A stretch of DNA of 64,000 bases from Crambe crambe (GCA_963924555.1 OZ004585.1:4849488-4913487), one strand, 5' to 3'. Positions 47,701 to 59,270 are shown, counted from the first letter of the stretch. Notes: generated by a model from the sequence alone, not told the origin. Translations and numbers: made by a program.

Positions 47701-50700
47701 CAACTGTGTGGCTTGATATGCCATGGCTCAATATGCATGCCCTTGTGATTGAGCTAGAGCCTATATATATTATTATATATATGTAGCTATAGCTAGATAA
47801 TCATTCTGCAGGCAATTTGAAGTCAGTGGATAACATTACATTCTCCTCTCAAGTTCTACATCAAGGTGAGAATGAATTCTTTTGATTCTCTTCTTCTTAA
47901 TGCAAAAGACTGCCAAAATTACAACAGTTATCACTCCCAGCAGAAGCACAATGCAGATAAGGACTGAAACTGCAATCACAAGTGATCCAGAAGAAATGTC
48001 ACCTCTGTCTGGAGTTGAATCATTGGTGATTGCTGAGGAGACAATGACAGTAATCATAGATCGTAACAAAAAGATTTGAGGTTTATTTACAACAAACCAG
48101 AATGAGCATGATATAAAACTATAGCTAGCTAGCTACTATTCAAAATTACAAAAAGTTACCTATGCCTGAAGTCAAATTATTATCAACTGCTGAGGAAGAG
48201 GTGGCACTACTCATAGTTTCTGCATATTGGCGCAAGAGTTAAAGCAAGTTAGTCTTAAAAACTTGTACTTTGGCACCATATTCACTAAGATATACAGTAG
48301 CTATACAGACATACTACATAATGCCTCTTTTTTTTTTTTGCTTATTATTTTGTGATAGAATACTTCATGTAAAACAGTTTTCATTACATGAGTCCATGTT
48401 AGTGCTACAGCTAGCCAAACAATAGTAGACATCTACCTGTGGTCAGTCAGTGAAGCAGATCCTTTACTAATCGCAGCACGAATGTATTCACGCAGAAGGC
48501 ATCCATGTAGCAGTTGGTAAAGGGTTTGGCCACGCGAGACTAGTTTCGTATCCTAAATATTTTGCACAATGAGCTAGCTAGCTATATACATCGATCGTAC
48601 CAGGGGAATGTGCAAGTGAGTGAGTGAGGAGGTAAAAATTAATATTCCTAGGAGCGGATCCAGGAACTATAGCTATTTTCATGTTAAAAGAACCACATGC
48701 ACTTTGCATGGAAAATTTTTTGTAACCACTTTTTGCTTGACCATATCTCTCAGTACCTTTATGCTGAGCTAACTAGCTATTATGCTATAGCTAGATAATG
48801 CTTGTTTATTGGCATAAGTCAACCTTCTGGCTACGTACATACGTACGTATGTGGTTGAGCCAGTAGCTGTTCATAACTAGCTCTAAGTACGTAGCTATTT
48901 CAATTAATCTGAGTCTGCATGACAACAGCAGTTTCCAGAAACCTTAGAAACCCCCTGAATCTGCCATTGATTCCTATAGCTTTTTATTAGTTTTAGAGAT
49001 GATAGCTGCATATGTAATGCTTATACCAGAAAGCTCTTAGAGTACTGCCCACAATCCACTGAAATAAGATCAATAAGCTTGCCTATTTTTAGTTACAATT
49101 TGAGCATGTGCATTATGCACTCGCAGGGGCTGAAGGGCACTACTATGTAGCTATATGCATTTTGGAGTGTTGATATAGAATTAGCTACATACAATTTTAT
49201 GAGTCATGAGTCAGCTCACTTGCTGTGTTTGCTCACTGAATAAACAAATACTATAATAAGCATGTCATTTTGTTAAATAAGCACTGAAACCTAACTATGT
49301 GTGTCGGCCTTGCTAGGTCATGTGACTGATTTTTTTATTTTTATGCAGACATGCATGCAGCTATCAGTCTCCTCAAGCCAAAGGATACTATAGCTAATGA
49401 TATTCTAAAAAAACAACATACTAAATTTACGTACAATGTCCACTTTGATAATCATGTAGCTAGCTATGTAGATAGATGCTATAGCAGTCCTATACTTACT
49501 CTATTAGCCACCGATTTTGCAAAGCTGAGCTACTTGTTTCAACCTGGAAAGAAATTGTGCATGCTCTTGGTTGGGTCCACATGAATGCCTTATATAGTTA
49601 TACCACGTAACTACTAGGGAAATGCAAGCATTATTGGGTAGTGTGCGCACATGCTAAGTTTACCCAAGGTTGCATGTCACAAAAAAAAACCTCAAAACGT
49701 ATCACAATCATATGCGTAAGCTAATTCCTCTCGTCTTGAATGAGTTTTATACGTTATGCTACCTGTAGCTACGTATATACTCACCAATATCATCTGACTG
49801 AGTTAATTGTTGAGGATATAGAGTCAATGTGATATTAAAGTCTATACTGTCTCCCTTTAGTGAGGAAGAGACCAGATTTTGCTCCACAATGCACTGAATG
49901 GTACAGTTTCTTTTTTGTGTTATGAAAAAATGAAGCTCACCAGTCCTGATCTCTAAAGTAGTGTTAATCATGTAAGTATTGCCACTTATTCTTTGAGTTG
50001 TATTTATGGAGATCCCATTTTGTTCACAGCCGTCAGCTTGACAAGATGAACCATTAAGAACCCATTCTACGCTGATATTACTTCCTCTAGCATTGCACTG
50101 AAAGATAGCTGTGTCACCAATTGCTATTGTCTGCAATGAAGGGGGAACTGTAACTGTTATTGCACTTCTCTCTAAAAATAATAGATCAAGAATAATAACA
50201 GTGACATGCATTCCTCATGAAATTACATACCTAGCACTTTGATTTCCATGAGGGGTCCAGTAATATCCAATATATGACAACGTTGAGGATCAGAGCATTG
50301 TCTAAATTTTACTTTACATTGGAATGTCCTCTTATTGGTAGGACTTGAAATCAGTACAAAAAGGGTCCTGTTATCCTGAGAGAACGAGTATTCTCTTGAC
50401 TCTGAATCATTTGTCAATCGTATCGGAGTTAAATTCACAAATTCTTCCCATACTATATTAGTATAAAGGCTGCGTACAGTAGGCAGTGGTATGGGGCATG
50501 TCAGCATTGCAGATGTATTACGGAATACATCGGTGGAGATGGTCTGATTTGGTACAGTTGGGAAAGCTGCATTAAAATATATTGACATTGGGCCAGCTTA
50601 TAAATAATTTAGGCTCACTATATCTATCATCTATATAACAAACTTGATATACATTTTTTATATTTTAAGCTGTTGGTGGACTCTTATTCTATAGCTTCTA

Positions 50701-53700
50701 AAGATATTTTAGGACTGCCAATAAAATGAAAGGATTAGCTAGGCTGCCTTTGACTTTTCTTCAATAATAATTGTCATCTTATCATAATTTTGGTATACCC
50801 TGAGCTGCGCTGTCTGCCCCTTGATTATCTATTTGATGTTGACACTAACACATGTCTATTTATACACTTAATAGAGTTTTGAACAAAATACAACAGATAT
50901 TACTCACTCACTATACAGCATAGAATATATGCCTGTTCAATGTTGATTAGCTAACATGACATGTATAGCTACTAGTAGCACGAGAGGTGCTAGTTGTTAT
51001 TTTCAACATCCCAGTTCTGCTTTGTTGCTTTCACTCTAGCAATCAATTTTGTGTTATTTCCAGTTGTTATTTTCACTGCCATTTTTCAATTTATTGCCCA
51101 GTAAATTATATAGCCTCCTATAGGCCTAACTAAGTTTAGATTTTCACTTGTGGGATATAGCTAATAATAACATGCTTCTAAAATACAGATACTATGCCTC
51201 CAGTAAAAATTGATATCGTGAGCATAATTATTGGGGTGAGCCCCACACTAGCAAGTCAGCTGAGAGATTTCTACTATTTATATATATATACATGTTTCGT
51301 ACACTCTAACATTCTTACGACGATCATCATCACATTACATTGCACATGTGCAAACTGACTGTACTTATCAGAGATAACCTTCTACACAGTAAAAAAAAAA
51401 AAACATAGACACTTACTATCACACCCAGAGCACATGATTTTTTTCTCTGGTACACATAAAATTGAAGCAATCCACATCAATCTGGATCATCAGACTCGCC
51501 CCAGAACACACTGCATTTCTCTAGTATGCGAATTAGCTATGCCCACCCATTACTAACTATCCCTACTTCACAGCATTCAACAAGAGCAACCTTAACTCAT
51601 AAGACAGGGATTATATACATCCAAAACTTGCACTTAGCACTTATTGTTGTCAGTTAACTGTTTGTTGGAGCTAGCTGGAAGGGATGTTCATAGTTCCCAA
51701 CTGTCCCGAAACGTCCGGGACAGTCCCGGATTTATCGACTCTGTCCCGTCCCGCCACGGAAGTGTAAACTACCTATTGTTTGTCCCGGAAGCTTCTTTTT
51801 AGCGCTACAGATTACGGTAGTTTGTTTACTTAACAGTATAACCAGTCACTAATGAATGCACCACACTGACTGCACAGCACTCAAACAGTGCAGTGAGCTA
51901 AGACAGCTGCATGTATCAATCAACAGTGCGCAAGGTCAAATAATTCAGTGTCCAGTTCATAAAAACTGTTCTTCTCGAGTCCTTCTGTCTTCAGTCAGTG
52001 GCCAGAATATGGGCATGGTACAGGGGCGGGACTTCAAAAGTAGGTGTGACTTGTGGTAGAATTTAGTGTCCCTGAAGTTAGTTTCTCAAAGTTGGGAACT
52101 ATGGATGTTACTGTAACAGTAGCTACTTGGAAAAAAAGTTACTAGCCAGCCAGTTTACTAAATAGCTATGAATGGCTGTGAGTATTGTTTATAAACTATA
52201 GCTACTCTTACCAAATTCCTTAACATTACTTATTAACAGGTACTTAATACTTATGTGAATTACTTGTTGAACATACACTTACCCACTGCAAACAACAAGC
52301 AGTAATCTCTAGAGCTAATCAAAACCAATGTACTTAGCTACGTATGTGCATCTTCAACTTTTATGCTCAGTCTATCAATATACGTAATTATTATTACATA
52401 AGTCAGAGTGGAATATGGAGTTGTTTCACAAGTAAGGCAGCTGTATTTTCACTCGCCTTTGGCTCATGAAAATATGTAAGTACAGCGTACGTGTGAAATG
52501 ACTCGCCATATTCCACGACAAGTGTGATAAAAATATTTATTATATATTTCCAAACTTAAGCATCTGTTAGTTGTTATGGTCATTTATAGCAGACAGGCTA
52601 TTCCATTAATAATAGATGCTGACTCGTAAGTGGCTAGGCAGCTGCATACAAAGAAAGCTCGACTAAACACTTAATGAGTCTAGCACTTACTATCCTCCAT
52701 ACTGACAAAAGCAATCAGTTGAGAATTGCCTTGACTGTGCACATGCTCAGTACAGTGTGAGATATGACAGTTATCTCACGCTTGGCCTATGGGAAGTAGT
52801 CTGGCATAGCACCGCCCACCGACTTGAGTAGGTGGTCTGGTGACATACAATACAACGAGTTGTGCCGTTTAGCAGGAAACTAGCTAAATCAATGAATATC
52901 ATTAAATGACGTTTAATGACGTAAAATTACGCAACACTTGGCGCCTTTTCCTGTAAGTTCACGGCTAAAATTGCATCTGCCAATTAAATTAAGAATAACT
53001 ATGACAACTGTGATGTCACTGGCTAATTATGATACCGTTTCCTACGACACTTCCTGTTAGTAACGCTCATGCGCAGTAGAATCCACCGGCACAACTCATT
53101 GTATTGTATGTCACCAGACCACCTACTCAAGTCGGTGGGCGGTGCTATGCCAGACTATATGGGAAGATACCATATCAACTATAGAATAAATAGAAGTTAT
53201 TCGATGGGTGCATGAGTCAATTGAATGTCCATAGTGGCAAAACAGGGCATATGTATCTCCATAGTATTAGGGCATGATTAATAAACCTGCATGCTGCTGC
53301 AAAGAAACTTTATGTAGATATGCTTAGTCTATAAAATTATGCTCAGAAAATTATAATTTACATAGCTTGAAAAGCTTTGGTTGATGAACAACAATATCTA
53401 CACATGTTCCTAGTGTAGCTACGTCATTCTGTATATAGTACAGATGCTATATCTAACTATAGCTACTGATGTGGTTAACATTCTTTCAGAAAGTATAGCT
53501 AGCTACTTTGCATGAGAAATCACAGAGCTAACTATGTAGCTATTATATCATCATGCAACATAATAATTATATTTTTAATACTATCGCTAGCAAATTACCA
53601 GCAAATGCAATATCTTCTGAGTGTTCATCTCCTACGGTGCAGCGAACAATTGCCTCAGAATCCCTTGTGATATTGTAGGTCAGGTAGTTTCTATTGGTGT

Positions 53701-53899
53701 CTGTGGGCTGATCTCGGAGTAACGCACCCGTGCTATTGTGGAACTCAAATCTTGCATTTGAGCTAGCCCGGCCTCCACTGTCGATACATTCTAGTATCAA
53801 TTCGTTCTGAGCTCCATTTGAATAAAAGTCCAAAGAAGGTCTACAAAGAATTATATGGATGGAGCCACAAAATAGCAAGAAAGTGAACAGAAATGCCAT
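44796..53899 (-). CDS. gene F: receptor tyrosine kinase with three Ig-like domains, 771 aa, 13 exons
   Basis: Exons: 53599-53899, 50231-50566, 49785-50171, 48160-48219, 47840-48032, 47508-47569, 47331-47450, 46787-46873, 46200-46405, 45990-46102, 45434-45599, 45140-45279, 44796-44940 (stop TAG); they sum to 2316 bp. Signal peptide ([19 protein letters not shown]) and Ig1 are exon 1; Ig2 (LTCPIPL, VWEEFV, FQCKV) exon 2; Ig3 (FQCNARG, EWVLNG, IQCIVEQ) exon 3; a Ser-rich stalk exon 4; a membrane helix (~379-405) exon 5. The kinase has IGQGEFGLVY, VAVK (K512), alphaC Glu 525, HRDLAARN (D615), DFG (633), activation-loop Tyr 641/645, [10 protein letters not shown] and [11 protein letters not shown], so it looks active. 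Loop and C-lobe recall Met/Axl-type kinases, as in other sponge receptor kinases. The ectodomain is homologous to genes C and E. The 46200 donor is the least certain junction. Confidence 0.9.
46679..46738. mobile_element. 60-bp palindromic remnant of the TAGCCTCG family
   Basis: CCTCGTCTCCAGGCCCTCC and GGAGGGCCTGGGGATGAGG form inverted ends around a short loop. It resembles the terminal repeats of the elements at 8262 and 15005 with everything internal removed. It lies in an intron of gene F between kinase exons. Confidence 0.55.
48220..49784. other. intron of gene F between Ig3 and stalk exons
   Basis: No further exon was found. An open plus-strand stretch at 49351-49584 has no recognisable domain. 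CGCACATGCTAAGTT.ACCCAAGGTT near 49648 resembles a block near 40280. TACGTACGTA and TAGCTA runs are frequent. Confidence 0.4.
51689..52103. mobile_element. 415-bp miniature element, ends CATAGTTCCCAACT, 6-bp target duplication
   Basis: The left end CATAGTTCCCAACTGTCCCG is mirrored by AGTTGGGAACTATG on the right. GATGTT lies directly outside both ends (51683-51688 and 52104-52109). The interior includes a GTCCCGG-rich part and no transposase. Its ends and target-site length suggest a hAT-like group. Confidence 0.75.
52397..52530. repeat. hairpin element related to 11938-12041
   Basis: The left arm (CATAAGTCAGAGTGGAATATGG, then TTTCACA) is imperfectly mirrored by the right arm (TGTGAAATGACTCGCC, CATATTCCACGACAAG). 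The layout matches the hairpin at 11938-12041, with ~30 bp of unpaired centre. Confidence 0.5.
52797..53157. mobile_element. 361-bp miniature element, ends TAGTCTGGCATAGC, 9-bp target duplication
   Basis: The left arm TAGTCTGGCATAGCACCGCC runs through GTGACATACAATACAACG. It is mirrored almost perfectly by the right arm ending GGCGGTGCTATGCCAGACTA, giving inverted repeats of about 70 bp. TATGGGAAG occurs directly outside both ends, a 9-bp target duplication as in Mutator-like elements. A truncated copy lies at 17455-17695. Confidence 0.85.
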
Positions 53900-54158
53900 A
53901 ATCGGATGAAGCTATTATGGGAGGGACGATGCAGGCGGACCGCAACTGTACAATTTTTCACGTTTTTAATTTCCTACCGGAAGTGGGCGTGCCAGGCTGT
54001 GCCACCGAAAAAAATGGCGTTGAGTCAGCAGTAGACTTCAGCTAAAATTTTGAGCAATAGCTAGCAAAAATGTATTGACTTCACTGCTATAAGATCAATC
54101 TACCTTTATTTTGCTATTCGAGTTCAAGAAATCGGAAACTTTTTGACAGAAGGCAGGT
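53900..54158. promoter_or_regulatory. probable shared upstream region of gene F and a candidate divergent gene
   Basis: These 259 bases lie between the minus-strand start codon of gene F (53899) and a plus-strand ATG at 54159. They are less AT-rich than the surroundings and include ACCGGAAGTGGGCGTG (53972-53988), whose ACCGGAAGT matches an ETS-type site, and AAAATGGCG near 54013. No TATA box stands out. A bidirectional promoter is an inference from position and composition. Confidence 0.4.
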
Positions 54159-55362
54159 ATGAAGTCGATAAGACCGCCACGTGGAGTTCCAGCTTTCGGA
54201 GGCTCAACAGAGAACTGTAAGTCCTAGCTTATTGCATAGATCATTATTCGGTGCATTATTTGATATGTATATCAACTACAATAGGATGCCAAAACGGGAG
54301 AGTGCCACTTTTTAAGACAGCTGATTGAAATGAAAAGGTACAGTGATAGAAGTATAGCTACGAGTGGCTAGCAAGCATAGAAATAATTTATAGTGTACAG
54401 ACATGTATGTTGAGGTGCTATAGGTTAAGAATAGTTGTTAGGGCATCAGAGAGAGAGAGTCAATTTGTGTGTGTGTGTGTCAGTTGAACTTGCACCACCT
54501 ATCTATAAAAGTAGCTCTCAGTGATCATCATCATGTTCAATTATAGTTCATTTGTTATTAGTCACCATTAAATTCTTGAGTAGCAGCAGGTTTGAGATAT
54601 CTGTGAGGGGTGTTCTTATATAAACTAGGTTGAGAGAAAGGTATGTATAAATTGAGGAGGTAGCTAAGGAGTGTAAGACACGAGGGTCTTGGAATGATTG
54701 CTTATTTGTTGAGACATAACTGTGATGGTGATTGTTATCATGATTGGTTGAGAGTGAGAAGAGTGACGACTGATGATAGTCGAGAGCAAGACAATAGTGG
54801 TTTATGCTATCTTATCTCAATTTGCTACTTCAGTATGTATGATGTGAATTAGCCCTTTTCGATTTTCATCATAAGCACCTTCATCTGGTGGTCTGTTAGG
54901 GTTCAATCTAGCATTGTCCACAGACTATGGTAGCATGAGAAATTCAGCTGTCTATAGAAAAATCAACAATGCATGTTAGCAGGGTTTCATCTAAGGGGAA
55001 GCTCCTCCCCCCCCCCGCACTTTTTTATAGGCTACTCCCTTTGGTGACCACAGGTTGTTACCTGTAGGACCAATTTGGGAGCAGTAAGCATTATTGGCTT
55101 CGCACGGGAGGGAGGGAGCACATCCCCCCCCCCCCCCCAAGATAAAATTCCTAGATGAAACCCTGGTTAGTGATAAACATTTCAGAATATCGTTCTCGGG
55201 GTATGTACCTAGCTTTTCAACCCCACACTTGTAGGTTGTAGGTATATTATCAGCTGGTGCATGAGCGAAAATTTTATCCTACCATCTCTTCCTTCTAGGT
55301 ATAACTCCTCAATGTCAGTGTAAATTGAGAAAGACCGCAGGACCTCTCTGGCAAGTTCTAAG
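54159..55362 (+). CDS. weak candidate: two 5' exons of an unknown gene head-to-head with gene F
   Basis: A possible first exon, 54159-54216, starts with ATG and encodes MKSIRPPRGVPAFGGSTEN before a strong donor (AACT|GTAAGT). A possible second exon, 55299-55362, follows acceptor CCTTCTAG and joins in phase 1 to give CITPQCQCKLRKTAGPLW before a donor-like AAG|GTAGTG. The pieces read well together, but I do not recognise the protein and could not extend the model convincingly. Two copies of CCAAAACGG(G/A)A(G/A)AGTGCCACTTTTT (54291 and 55837) lie in the region and may be duplicated exons or repeat sequence. The intron contains the miniature element 54980-55165. Confidence 0.25.
54980..55165. mobile_element. 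second CAGGGTTTCATCT miniature element with poly-C runs
   Basis: The ends are CAGGGTTTCATCTAAGG and CCTAGATGAAACCCTG, as at 43189-43496. The flanks are GTTAG on both sides, a 5-bp target duplication. Two C runs (about 55006-55017 and 55124-55138) flank a short central part. Confidence 0.75.
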
Positions 55363-55581
55363 GTAGTGTCGTCTTTGGCTGTCTCTCTTCATAAAGTCGT
55401 ATTTTTTTCAAATCAGGTTTATCCTGCTGATGCTGTTGTTTCCAGGATAATACTGTGGACTGTGGATATACTACTATTAGGCTAGAGATGTGAGAGTACC
55501 GAGGCTGCTTCTATCCACGCACACAGCAGGGTGTACATGATGGTTTCGTGAAGTGACCTTGGGCCACTCTGCTGGAAGTCA

Positions 55582-56387
55582 TGTCTATTTTTCTAATGTT
55601 ATATACACTAATGTTACTACTAAAAACTGGTAATGGTTATTTTGTCAACAATGATGTGTTAGTACAAAAAAAAAATGGTAATGGTTGGTTATTTACATAC
55701 CTTTATAATGTTGAAATCACTTCCATGGAAAACGACGCAGTCTACATCGCTGACCTGTCAGACAAGACCAGAAAGCTGTCCCAATGACCACCAGAACAAG
55801 CTCTAGGAACTGAGCAGCTTCACTTAACCGCTAGTGCGCCAAAACGGAAAAGTGCCACTTTTTGGCAGCTGCACTCTAAAACTAAGTTTTACAGTTTAGT
55901 GGAGTGTAGCAAGCGATCAGTAGGTGCTGTGTTTTTAAAACATCGCTTTTTTGCTACTACTGTACTTTCTTTTTATGCTAGCACTGTATGCAAGGATGAA
56001 CAAGCTTCAGCTTTTGCGGTAGAGCTAAGAGTTTGCAGGGGGTATAGTTAGGCTGCTAGGTGACTATATTTAAGGGAATTGTGCACTTTGAGAAACAAAT
56101 GTGGACTTTTGGTACATAGCTAAAGGGTGCCCCAAGGAACATTTTTGGACAGAGGGCCATCACTCAATCACCAAATGTCAACAATGGCAGCTACGTATTT
56201 CTAACTTTTGTATTGTCACTAACGATATCCGCGAAAATATAAATTTTCGCCCACCCATTCGAGTAGTTGTTTTTCGCGCGAAATTAAGAAACCGCGAAAA
56301 AAAAAATTCATTATGAGAACAAAGTCCACCACAATTGTATAGTGCAGTACACTTGAGGGATGCTTGTTTCAGCACAAGAGAATCCAC
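55582..56387. other. stretch without a supported gene
   Basis: An open plus-strand stretch at 55581-55787 ends in ENDAVYIADLSDKTRKLSQ, which looks protein-like but has no recognised domain. A partial hairpin with CCGCGAAAA / TTTTCGCG elements lies at about 56229-56303. Confidence 0.35.
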
Positions 56388-57563
56388 CCAATCCTACCGT
56401 TCATGTCACTGTTCTTGATGGGGCTGCCATTGTGAACACCATGACCTGGTACAGCTAAGATTATGAAAAGCAAGTGTTCTCACCATACATCAGGTCTCAG
56501 CTTCAACATGTCAGCAGATTGGATATTGTGTGGGATGAATACTCTTCTGACAGTCTGAAAGCTGAAACACGCGCCAAGAGGGGAAAAGAACCATCTAGTA
56601 CCATTCCAGGAAAGTGGCAGGAGTTTCTTCGGATCGATGCTAACAAGGTTGAGCTTTTCTCTTTCTTAGCAGAACAAGTCACAACTCTTGAAACTGAAAA
56701 GCAAATCAGCACCCACCGTGATCAACTCAAGCTCGAGATATGTCAGGTCTTGCACCGTGCACACACGAGGAGGCTGATACTCTAATCCTGCTTCATGTAC
56801 GTAGAAAATGGTGTGAAGGAAGGGCATACTAAGATATCCATCCGCACAGTTGACATTGATGTTCTAGTTCTGGCAGTAGCAGCAGCCCAACGCCTGAGTA
56901 TCACAGAGTTGTGGGTTAGCTTTGGAATTGGAAATTTTTTTCGACATCTAGCAGCTCATGAGATGGCCAGAGGACTGGGTCCTGATCGATCTGTTGCCTT
57001 ACCTGTGTTTCATGCCTTTACAGGCTGACTTTTTGTGGAAGGGGGAAGAAGACAGCATGGGATACATGGAAGATCTTTAGTGATGTCACTAGAGCATTCT
57101 GTGCCTTAGCCACCACTCCTGATTCCATAGAGGAGTGGATGTACCTTCTGGAGCGATTTGTGGTGCTGATGTATGACCGCACAAGCAGCCAGCAATCCGT
57201 CAATCAGGCTCGCAAGGAACTCTTTGCTCAGAAGGGCAGATCAATTGATGGAATTCCTCCAACACAGGCGGCTCTGATTCAGCATGCAAGAAGGGCAGCC
57301 CACCAAGGTGGTCACTGCTGGGGACAAACAATGGTGGCAGCACCTGAACTCCCATTTCCTTTTGACTGGGGTTGGATGAGGAAGGACACAGGGGATGGGA
57401 AGTTTGCTGGACCACTCTTCCAGAAGCAGCCAAGGCTTGTCATAAACTTCTCAGATGTGGGTGCAAGAAAGGGTGTAGGGGAAACTGCAAATGTGTCAAA
57501 ATTACCGTTACAGGGTTGATAAAAGTGCCAAATTTGGCATGTGGTTCACTAATCATGCACTAA
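56388..57563 (+). pseudogene. transposon-associated protein with PIN/FEN-like core and cysteine-rich end, broken copy
   Basis: In order on the plus strand: VTVLDGAAIVN (56413), RLDIVWDEYSSDSLK (56515), PGKWQEFLR, VELFSFLAEQV (56649), a frameshift near 56770, TVDIDVLVLAVAAAQ with LWVSFGIGNFFRHL, ALPVFHAFTG (56997), a frameshift near 57020, RSIDGIPPTQAALIQHARRAA (in parts, 57238), then DWGW and CGCKKGCRGNCKC (57448-57495). Spaced acidic residues in D.DVLVLA and TG(C)-type motifs recall XPG/FEN/PIN-type nucleases, and the end resembles CXC cysteine-rich domains. The family is common in repeat-rich animal genomes and usually unnamed. This copy has stops and frameshifts. The nuclease identity is my inference. 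Confidence 0.55.
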
Positions 57564-57739
57564 TTAATATTAGAAGGGGAACCATCAAAAAAAATTAACG
57601 CACTCGCAAAACAACAAAATGGCCGCCAATAATGAGAAAAAGGAAGTGTTTTGTGCATTGCCGGCTACAAATGAAAATTATGAAGCAAAAGATCCAATAT
57701 ATTAATGACAAAAATTATTGCTCTATAACATTATTGCAC

Positions 57740-58552
57740 TAATTAACACCTCATCGTTCATTGCACTTACAACTGCAAAGAGGTGAACAGTTTTGCCACA
57801 CTTGCTGCAGTTTCCTTTACATGAATATTTGATGAGCTGGCTACATGCTTTGGAGACTTCGTTATCCACACTGGAGTCCATGAAGTTGCCTCCTTGGTCC
57901 AACTAAAAGCTTGTGGAGAAGGTAGCTACAACTTGTTGCACGTTTGTACATGATACACTACTCGCTGAACGTGCTGGAGAAATGTATTTTGTGTTGGTGG
58001 CATCCTTTCCACAGATCGACTATTCCAACAGAAGAGATCCTCCCTTGTATTCTTACCCATGCCAAATGTAACCTAAATGTCTACCAGAGGTTGAACCTGA
58101 AATAGCTCAAAGAATGCACCAGTAAGGATGATGGCGACATCTTTGTCAACAGTATGGACTTTGACAGACACAGTGCATGTAATGTGTGGACAATAATCCT
58201 TGTATCTGCCTCTTCACGATTGCAGTTCATCATCGTTTGGACATGGTAGAAAGTACAGACAGACCAGATGTAGCTAACATAAACAGCTTTGTTTTGAGGA
58301 AAGTCGAAGTTTGCAACTTTAGAAGTCAGAAAGGCAAAGAGTTCATTTTTATTGTTACAGTCATGAAGAAAGTCCATCCAGTTGCTAGGAAACTTGACAT
58401 GGCCTGACACTTTTCTGCGCACACCCTTTCCTCTTTTTCCTGGGTAAACTCCTTCAAGCTGTAGGTGAACAATGACTGCACCATCCAGTACTATGCAGTC
58501 ACAGAGAGAAAGAGGCTCAGGGAGCTCATCTTGATCAAGACACTTCACTCAG
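57740..58552 (-). pseudogene. second copy of the PIN-like/cysteine-rich transposon protein
   Basis: Minus strand, from 58552 down: CIVLDGAVIVHLQLEG, GKRGKGVRRKVSG, WMDFLHDCNNKNELFAFLTS, REEADTRIIVHTLHAL (58190), then after a gap a cysteine-rich end KACSQLIKYSCKGNCSKCGK (57790-57850). These match the order in the copy at 56388-57563. The acidic stretch EEADTR is absent or frameshifted in the other copy. The middle, including the D.DVLVLA and FHAFTG regions, is missing here, so this copy is also dead. Confidence 0.55.
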
Positions 58553-58962
58553 CATAGGCAGAGGAACCAAGGGGGGCTGGGGCCATGGCCCCCAGATTTT
58601 TTTTGACTTATGGTTCCCCCCCCCCCCCCCCCCCCAGATTTCATTCAACTATTTGTCATTGTAGACAATTATACATGACTGCATATGCCAATTCAACTCT
58701 ATTGACAATTAATATGCAAACATGAAAATCACTCATAAAGATATGACAGATAAATAGAGGTTTACCAAGTAGCAAAAGAATTTGTTGATCTAAATGAACG
58801 TAGGAAGATTATCTATTAGACCTTACTGTTATGTATAACCTGTTTGTGTCGACTGAATTTTGACTCTTATTTTAAATTAAATCACAACTATTGTCGGGTA
58901 CACACGGTGCAATGGGGGTTTGGGGTTGGCCCCCCAGGTAAATTTATGTTCCTGTGCCTATG
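58553..58962. mobile_element. miniature element, ends CATAGGCA, with C runs
   Basis: The left end CATAGGCAGAGGAACC is mirrored by GTTCCTGTGCCTATG on the right. The interior has GGGGCCATGGCCCCC and a run of about 20 C at 58616-58635. It splits the minus-strand pseudogene. ACTTCA-like sequence lies on both sides, but an exact target duplication could not be fixed. Confidence 0.65.
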
Positions 58963-59270
58963 ACTTCAGTATGTCGGACTTTGTATTAGGTAAATGGAGC
59001 TTGCCAAAGGCATTTTTTTTTTGGTCAGATGGATCGATTTTCTGTCTGTGAATTAACTACCAACTACAATACAAAATGGGTTTTGTACTTTAACATGCAA
59101 ACTCAAGTATGCAGTACAAAATTAGTGAAGAAGGAGTTATTACTTATATTTCTCTACCCATAGTACACTTGACCATATATAGCAGTTTCCCATACTAATG
59201 TACATACTTTGACGACCATCTTTTTTTACGAAATCTTTTTGCGGTGGCTCCCCTTCTAGTATTAATTAGT

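Larger units (their letters stand above)
50567..53598. other. intron 1 of gene F, loaded with miniature elements
   Basis: This 3-kb intron separates Ig1 from Ig2. It carries inverted-repeat elements at 51689-52103, 52397-52530 and 52797-53157. No additional Ig exon was found in it. Confidence 0.5.
57556..59270. mobile_element. inverted-repeat element holding a second, minus-strand copy of the same protein
   Basis: The left end (CTAATTAATATTAGAAGGGG, 57561) is mirrored at the right (CCCCTTCTAGTATTAATTAG, 59251). The mirrored similarity continues outward: GTTGATAAAAGTGCCAAATTT at 57515 (in parts) against the complement of AAATTTGGTGCTTTTATCACC at 59295. Inside is a degraded minus-strand copy of the PIN-like/cysteine-rich protein, itself interrupted by the element at 58553-58962. 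Confidence 0.55.

Noticed and set aside
49351-49584. Plus-strand open frame of 77 codons
   Set aside because: No domain, paralogue or convincing splice sites; it lies in an intron of gene F on the opposite strand.
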